Assembly (NCBI GenBank): GCA_044239865.1
Contig: JBIIAO010000002.1
Coordinates: forward strand, 62,001-126,000
Direction of reading: 5' to 3'
Length of the DNA stretch: 64,000 nt
Origin: CAIZGX01 sp044239865
GTDB lineage: Bacteria; Bacteroidota; Bacteroidia; Flavobacteriales_D; Sanyastnellaceae
The translations under genes were made by a program, and so were the position numbers. The notes below the pieces were generated by a model. It was not told the origin of the DNA. It saw only the letters and a program-made list of their open reading frames with translations, and ran no database searches. Numbering within the stretch: the first letter of the stretch is position 1; the number at the start of each line of letters is the position of its first letter. Shown in pieces: positions 60,770 through 64,000 of the stretch.

Positions 60770-62021
60770 ATTCGTATCGAAGCGCTTCGATCGGATCAAG
60801 CTTCGATGCTTTTTGAGCAGGATAATATCCGGAAGCCACCGAAACGATAAAAGATATCGTTGCTCCCAAGAGCAGCCAAAGCCAAGGAATTGTGAATCCA
60901 ACACCAATGACCAATGAAACGATATTGCCCACAAGCACACCTAAAATAATTCCTATTATCCCGCCTATCTGACCAATAACAACGGCTTCAATTAAAAACT
61001 GTTGCTGAATAATCTTCGCGCTAGCCCCAATGGATTTGCGAACACCAATCTCACGCGTTCTCTCTGTAACAGAAACGAGCATGATATTCATAAGACCAAT
61101 TCCTGCGCTAATGAGCGTAATGATACCAATACAAATTCCCCCTAACGTAATTCCTGAAATCAAGCCCATAAGCTTTTCCACCAAACCATTACTCATATTT
61201 ACCTCGAACGAATTATCTTCTCCAGGACCGTCGGAGCGCGCTACACGCATGGCTTCAACTGCCTGTTCAGTTGAAGATTCCAGCAGCTTCGCAGATTTTA
61301 CAGCAATGCTAATTTGATATTCTGAATTATCATCGCCAAAAGTCTTTCGAACGTTCGTCAAAGGAATCAGACACTGATTATCACCCGCAAATCCGAATGT
61401 ATTTCCCTTCTCTTTTAATACACCAACAATCACATATGACCTTCCACTTACATCTACGGTCTGACCAATCGGTGAAACGCCTCCCTTAAACAACTCCTTC
61501 CCTATGTCAGCGCCGCAAACCATTACGCTCGCACCGTCCTTCAGTTCGAAAGAAGAAAAATTTCGACCATCGCTTAACACGTAGGAAGACAGTTCGAAGT
61601 AATTAGCATCACAACCTAGGACAGACACATTCGGATTGGTTTTCAATGCGCCTTTTGAAACCGTGGCAGTGGCGGAAGCAAAGACACTCAAGGAAACAAC
61701 AGCATCTTCCTTGAATAACTCTTGAAACTTTCGCGCTTCCTCATAAGAGATGACTTCAACTTGCTTGCTGCTTTGGCCTCGGCGCATGCCTTGACGCGCA
61801 TTATTTCCAGAACGAATAGAAAATGTGTTTGAACCTAATCTAGAAAACTCCTCACTTAATTTTCGTTCAATGCACTTCACGGCGGTAATCATTCCAACCA
61901 AAGCGGTAATGCCAATAGCGATAATTGAGACGGTTAATGTGGCTCGAAGCTTCTGACTTCGAACCGATCCAATAGCAGTTCTTAAATTTTCTTTGAAAGA
62001 TGTCGATAAAACGCGAAGCAT
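60768..62021 (-). CDS. MacB-type ABC transporter permease (FtsX family)
   Basis: A 417-residue inner-membrane permease. One N-terminal helix (about 28-48), a large periplasmic MacB-PCD domain (about 50-285) and three C-terminal helices with the FtsX signature NIMLVSVTERTREIGVRKSIGA. Such permeases push substrates such as peptides, lipoproteins or toxins through the periplasm with a separate or fused ATPase. No ATPase is adjacent; the MacB/LolD-type ATPase at 19711 lacks a permease, so the two may pair. Confidence 0.92.
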   Translation of the reverse strand: MLRVLSTSFKENLRTAIGSVRSQKLRATLTVSIIAIGITALVGMITAVKCIERKLSEEFSRLGSNTFSIRSGNNARQGMRRGQSSKQVEVISYEEARKFQELFKEDAVVSLSVFASATATVSKGALKTNPNVSVLGCDANYFELSSYVLSDGRNFSSFELKDGASVMVCGADIGKELFKGGVSPIGQTVDVSGRSYVIVGVLKEKGNTFGFAGDNQCLIPLTNVRKTFGDDNSEYQISIAVKSAKLLESSTEQAVEAMRVARSDGPGEDNSFEVNMSNGLVEKLMGLISGITLGGICIGIITLISAGIGLMNIMLVSVTERTREIGVRKSIGASAKIIQQQFLIEAVVIGQIGGIIGIILGVLVGNIVSLVIGVGFTIPWLWLLLGATISFIVSVASGYYPAQKASKLDPIEALRYE

Positions 62022-62025
62022 AAAA

Positions 62026-62033
62026 CAAAAGTA
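62026..62033 (-). promoter_or_regulatory. -7 box TACTTTTG, 4 bases before the MacB-type permease start
   Basis: A full TAnnTTTG match on the minus strand followed only by TTTT before the ATG at 62021. Confidence 0.5.
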
Positions 62034-62059
62034 GGGTTGTAATTCCCTCTATTCTTAAC

Positions 62060-62067
62060 TATTTTTG
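62060..62067 (+). promoter_or_regulatory. -7 box TATTTTTG of the aconitase gene
   Basis: A full TAnnTTTG match 21 bases before the ATG at 62089, so the mRNA should have a short leader. It is divergent from the permease promoter at 62026-62033. Confidence 0.5.
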
Positions 62068-62088
62068 CAACGTAAAAATCTACATATA

Positions 62089-64000
62089 ATGAGTCAAGTA
62101 TTCGACCTAGACATGATTAAAAACCACTACAGCAGATTGGCTGAACGAGTGGAAAACGCAAGAAACGTTGTTGGAAAGCCATTAACCTTAAGCGAGAAAA
62201 TTCTTTACTCACATCTTTGGGAAGGCTCAACTGACGTGGCTTTCGGCCGTGGAAATTCTTATGTAGATTTCGCTCCAGACCGTGTTGCAATGCAAGACGC
62301 AACAGCTCAAATGGCTTTGTTGCAATTCATGCAAGCCGGAAGAAAAAAGGTAGCTGTGCCTTCTACCGTTCACTGCGACCATTTGATTCAAGCACGCGTG
62401 GGTTCAACAACTGACTTGAGCGATTCATTGATTAAAAACAACGAAGTATTCAACTTCCTTTCTACTATTTCAAATAAATATGGAATTGGCTTTTGGAAAC
62501 CAGGTGCTGGTATCATTCACCAAGTGGTGCTTGAGAACTATGCATTTCCTGGTGGATTGATGATTGGAACAGATTCTCATACGGTGAATGCTGGCGGTCT
62601 GGGCATGATTGCAATTGGCGTAGGTGGTGCAGATGCCATGGACGTGATGGCTGGAATGGCTTGGGAATTAAAGTTTCCTAAGTTGATTGGAATTAAATTG
62701 ACTGGTAAACTTAGCGGATGGTGTTCTGCTAAAGACGTTATTTTGAAAGTAGCTGGAATACTTACCGTGAAAGGCGGAACCGGCTGCATTGTAGAATATT
62801 TCGGTGAAGGTGCTACCTCGTTGTCTTGCACAGGAAAAGGAACCATCTGTAACATGGGAGCTGAAATTGGAGCTACCACTTCAACCTTCGGTTATGACGA
62901 GAGTATGGAGAAATACCTACGCTCTACCGGTCGTCCTGAAGTAGCTGATCTTGCGAACAACATTCGCGAGCACTTAACAGGAGATGCTGAAGTTTATGCA
63001 AATCCAGAAATGTATTTCGATCAAGTTCTTGAAATCAATCTTGATGAATTAGAGCCATACATCAACGGTCCTTTCACTCCAGATTTGGCAACGCCAATTT
63101 CTAAAATGAAAGAAGCTGCTGCTGCAAACGACTGGCCAATTAAAGTTGAAGCTGGGCTTATTGGTTCTTGCACCAACAGTTCTTACGAAGATATTTCTCG
63201 CGCAGCATCTTTAGCGAAGCAAGCGGCAGAAAAAGGAATGGTACCCAAAGCGGAATTCAGCATTACGCCTGGTTCAGAGAAGGTTCGCTTTACCATTGAG
63301 CGCGACGGCTTTATTGAAACGTTTTCTAAAATCGGAGCGAAAGTATTTGCGAACGCTTGCGGACCATGCATTGGTATGTGGGCAAGAGCTGGCGCCGAAA
63401 AGAAAGAACGCAATACAATCATTCACTCGTTCAACCGTAACTTCTCTGCTCGTCAAGACGGAAATCCAAACACAATGGCATTCGTTGCTTCTCCGGAAAT
63501 AACCACTGCACTTGCGATTGCTGGAGACCTTACCTTCAACCCACTTACCGATTCTTTAACGAACAATAAAGGAGAGCAGGTGATGTTCGATGCTCCAACT
63601 GGATATGAATTACCACCACTTGGATTCGATGTGAAAGACGCCGGCTACCAAGCACCAGCTGAAGATGGAAGCGCAGTTGAAATCAGCGTTGCTGAAGACA
63701 GCGAACGTCTTCAATTGCTTGCGCCGTTTGCTGATTGGGACGGAACAAACATTGAAAACGCACGTGTATTGATTAAGGCTAAAGGAAAATGTACAACTGA
63801 CCATATCTCTATGGCTGGACAGTGGTTGCGTTTCCGTGGTCACTTAGATAACATCGCAAACAACACATTAATTGGTGCTACCAATTTCTTCAACGGGGAG
63901 CAAAACAAAGTAAAGAATCAAATCTCTGGAGAATACGCTGAAGTGCCAACCGTGCAACGCGCATACAAAGCTGCTGGTATCCCTTCTATTGTTGTGGGAG
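62089..64000 (+). CDS. Aconitate hydratase, mitochondrial type, 3' partial
   Basis: The first 637 codons of an aconitase that converts citrate to isocitrate in the TCA cycle; the rest lies beyond the window. The ATG at 62089 opens with MSQVFDLDMIKNHYSRLAE. Motifs seen: VAMQDATAQMALLQFMQAG, STVHCDHLIQ, the substrate loop GTDSHTVNAGGLGM, the 4Fe-4S ligand Cys in LIGSCTNSSYED and the Cys pair in NACGPCIGMW. The swivel domain begins near LIKAKGKCTTDHISMAGQWL. The sequence resembles the mitochondrial-type family (about 755 residues), not the bacterial AcnA or AcnB forms. Confidence 0.95.
   Translation, partial: MSQVFDLDMIKNHYSRLAERVENARNVVGKPLTLSEKILYSHLWEGSTDVAFGRGNSYVDFAPDRVAMQDATAQMALLQFMQAGRKKVAVPSTVHCDHLIQARVGSTTDLSDSLIKNNEVFNFLSTISNKYGIGFWKPGAGIIHQVVLENYAFPGGLMIGTDSHTVNAGGLGMIAIGVGGADAMDVMAGMAWELKFPKLIGIKLTGKLSGWCSAKDVILKVAGILTVKGGTGCIVEYFGEGATSLSCTGKGTICNMGAEIGATTSTFGYDESMEKYLRSTGRPEVADLANNIREHLTGDAEVYANPEMYFDQVLEINLDELEPYINGPFTPDLATPISKMKEAAAANDWPIKVEAGLIGSCTNSSYEDISRAASLAKQAAEKGMVPKAEFSITPGSEKVRFTIERDGFIETFSKIGAKVFANACGPCIGMWARAGAEKKERNTIIHSFNRNFSARQDGNPNTMAFVASPEITTALAIAGDLTFNPLTDSLTNNKGEQVMFDAPTGYELPPLGFDVKDAGYQAPAEDGSAVEISVAEDSERLQLLAPFADWDGTNIENARVLIKAKGKCTTDHISMAGQWLRFRGHLDNIANNTLIGATNFFNGEQNKVKNQISGEYAEVPTVQRAYKAAGIPSIVVG

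Noticed and set aside
1..64000. Mobile elements, prophage, integron or defence island
   Set aside because: No transposase, integrase, phage structural gene, toxin-antitoxin pair, restriction enzyme or flanking direct repeat was seen; gene content and codon use look chromosomal throughout.
1..64000. tRNA, rRNA or riboswitch
   Set aside because: All gaps between genes are under 200 bases and none has a cloverleaf, rRNA-like sequence or a riboswitch core that I could recognise.

Overview
The window looks like one continuous piece of chromosome from a member of the Bacteroidota, most likely a Flavobacteriales-type bacterium. The reasons are the recurrent -7 promoter box TAnnTTTG, the near absence of Shine-Dalgarno sequences, secreted proteins with both kinds of type IX secretion (T9SS) C-terminal sorting domain, a TonB-dependent receptor with a carboxypeptidase-like N-terminal domain, a DUF4290 protein, DUF1573 proteins and the rsfS-ftsH-cdsA-psd gene order. 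Gene density is high and no gap without a gene reaches 300 bases. I saw no tRNA, rRNA, CRISPR array, insertion sequence, phage gene or attachment site.

Layout. 1-3153 (+): end of a hybrid sensor kinase (REC-Hpt), purN, a MarC membrane protein, an ArsC/Spx-like protein and an EamA exporter. 3150-5468 (-): TonB-dependent receptor. 5635-6357 (+): exported helical protein. 6402-10741 (-): compact surface-polysaccharide operon (Gfo/Idh dehydrogenase, flippase, GT4, FemAB-like acyltransferase). 10782-13055 (-): patatin fused to an outer-membrane barrel (type Vd autotransporter layout). 13162-15602 (+): histidine kinase coupled to gpmI. 15616-19611 (-): two tandem choice-of-anchor-L proteins with T9SS type B C-termini. 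19711-21856 (+): MacB/LolD-type ATPase and asnS. 21866-28486 (-): long operon uvrD/pcrA, DUF4290, hupE-like, yidD, lipoprotein, hemB, BNR-repeat protein. 28589-29761 (+): NtrC-like regulator without HTH. 29749-34467 (-): WecA-like transferase, outer-membrane barrel protein, OppC-like permease, GT2. 34504-42087 (+): ruvC, a 1998-residue modular T9SS protein, two DUF1573 proteins. 42159-46335 (-): psd, cdsA, ftsH, rsfS. 46417-52524 (+): birA and a fadN-fadA-fadE-like beta-oxidation operon. 52551-54761 (-): recQ. 54907-60721 (+): kpsF, tatC and two T9SS type A proteins. 60768-62021 (-): MacB-type permease. 62089-64000 (+): start of aconitase.

How the genes fit together. Much of the accessory content concerns the cell envelope: T9SS cargo, polysaccharide synthesis, outer-membrane barrels and ABC export. 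It is interleaved with housekeeping genes. The most general unexplained signal is promoter placement. In at least seven genes a -7 box ends exactly four bases before the start codon (five bases in an eighth), whereas other genes have the box 15-31 bases upstream. This predicts a sizeable class of leaderless mRNAs. Start codons were corrected downstream of the longest open frame in several genes (asnS, recQ, kpsF, the lipoprotein, and several exported proteins) to fit signal peptides and family N-termini.
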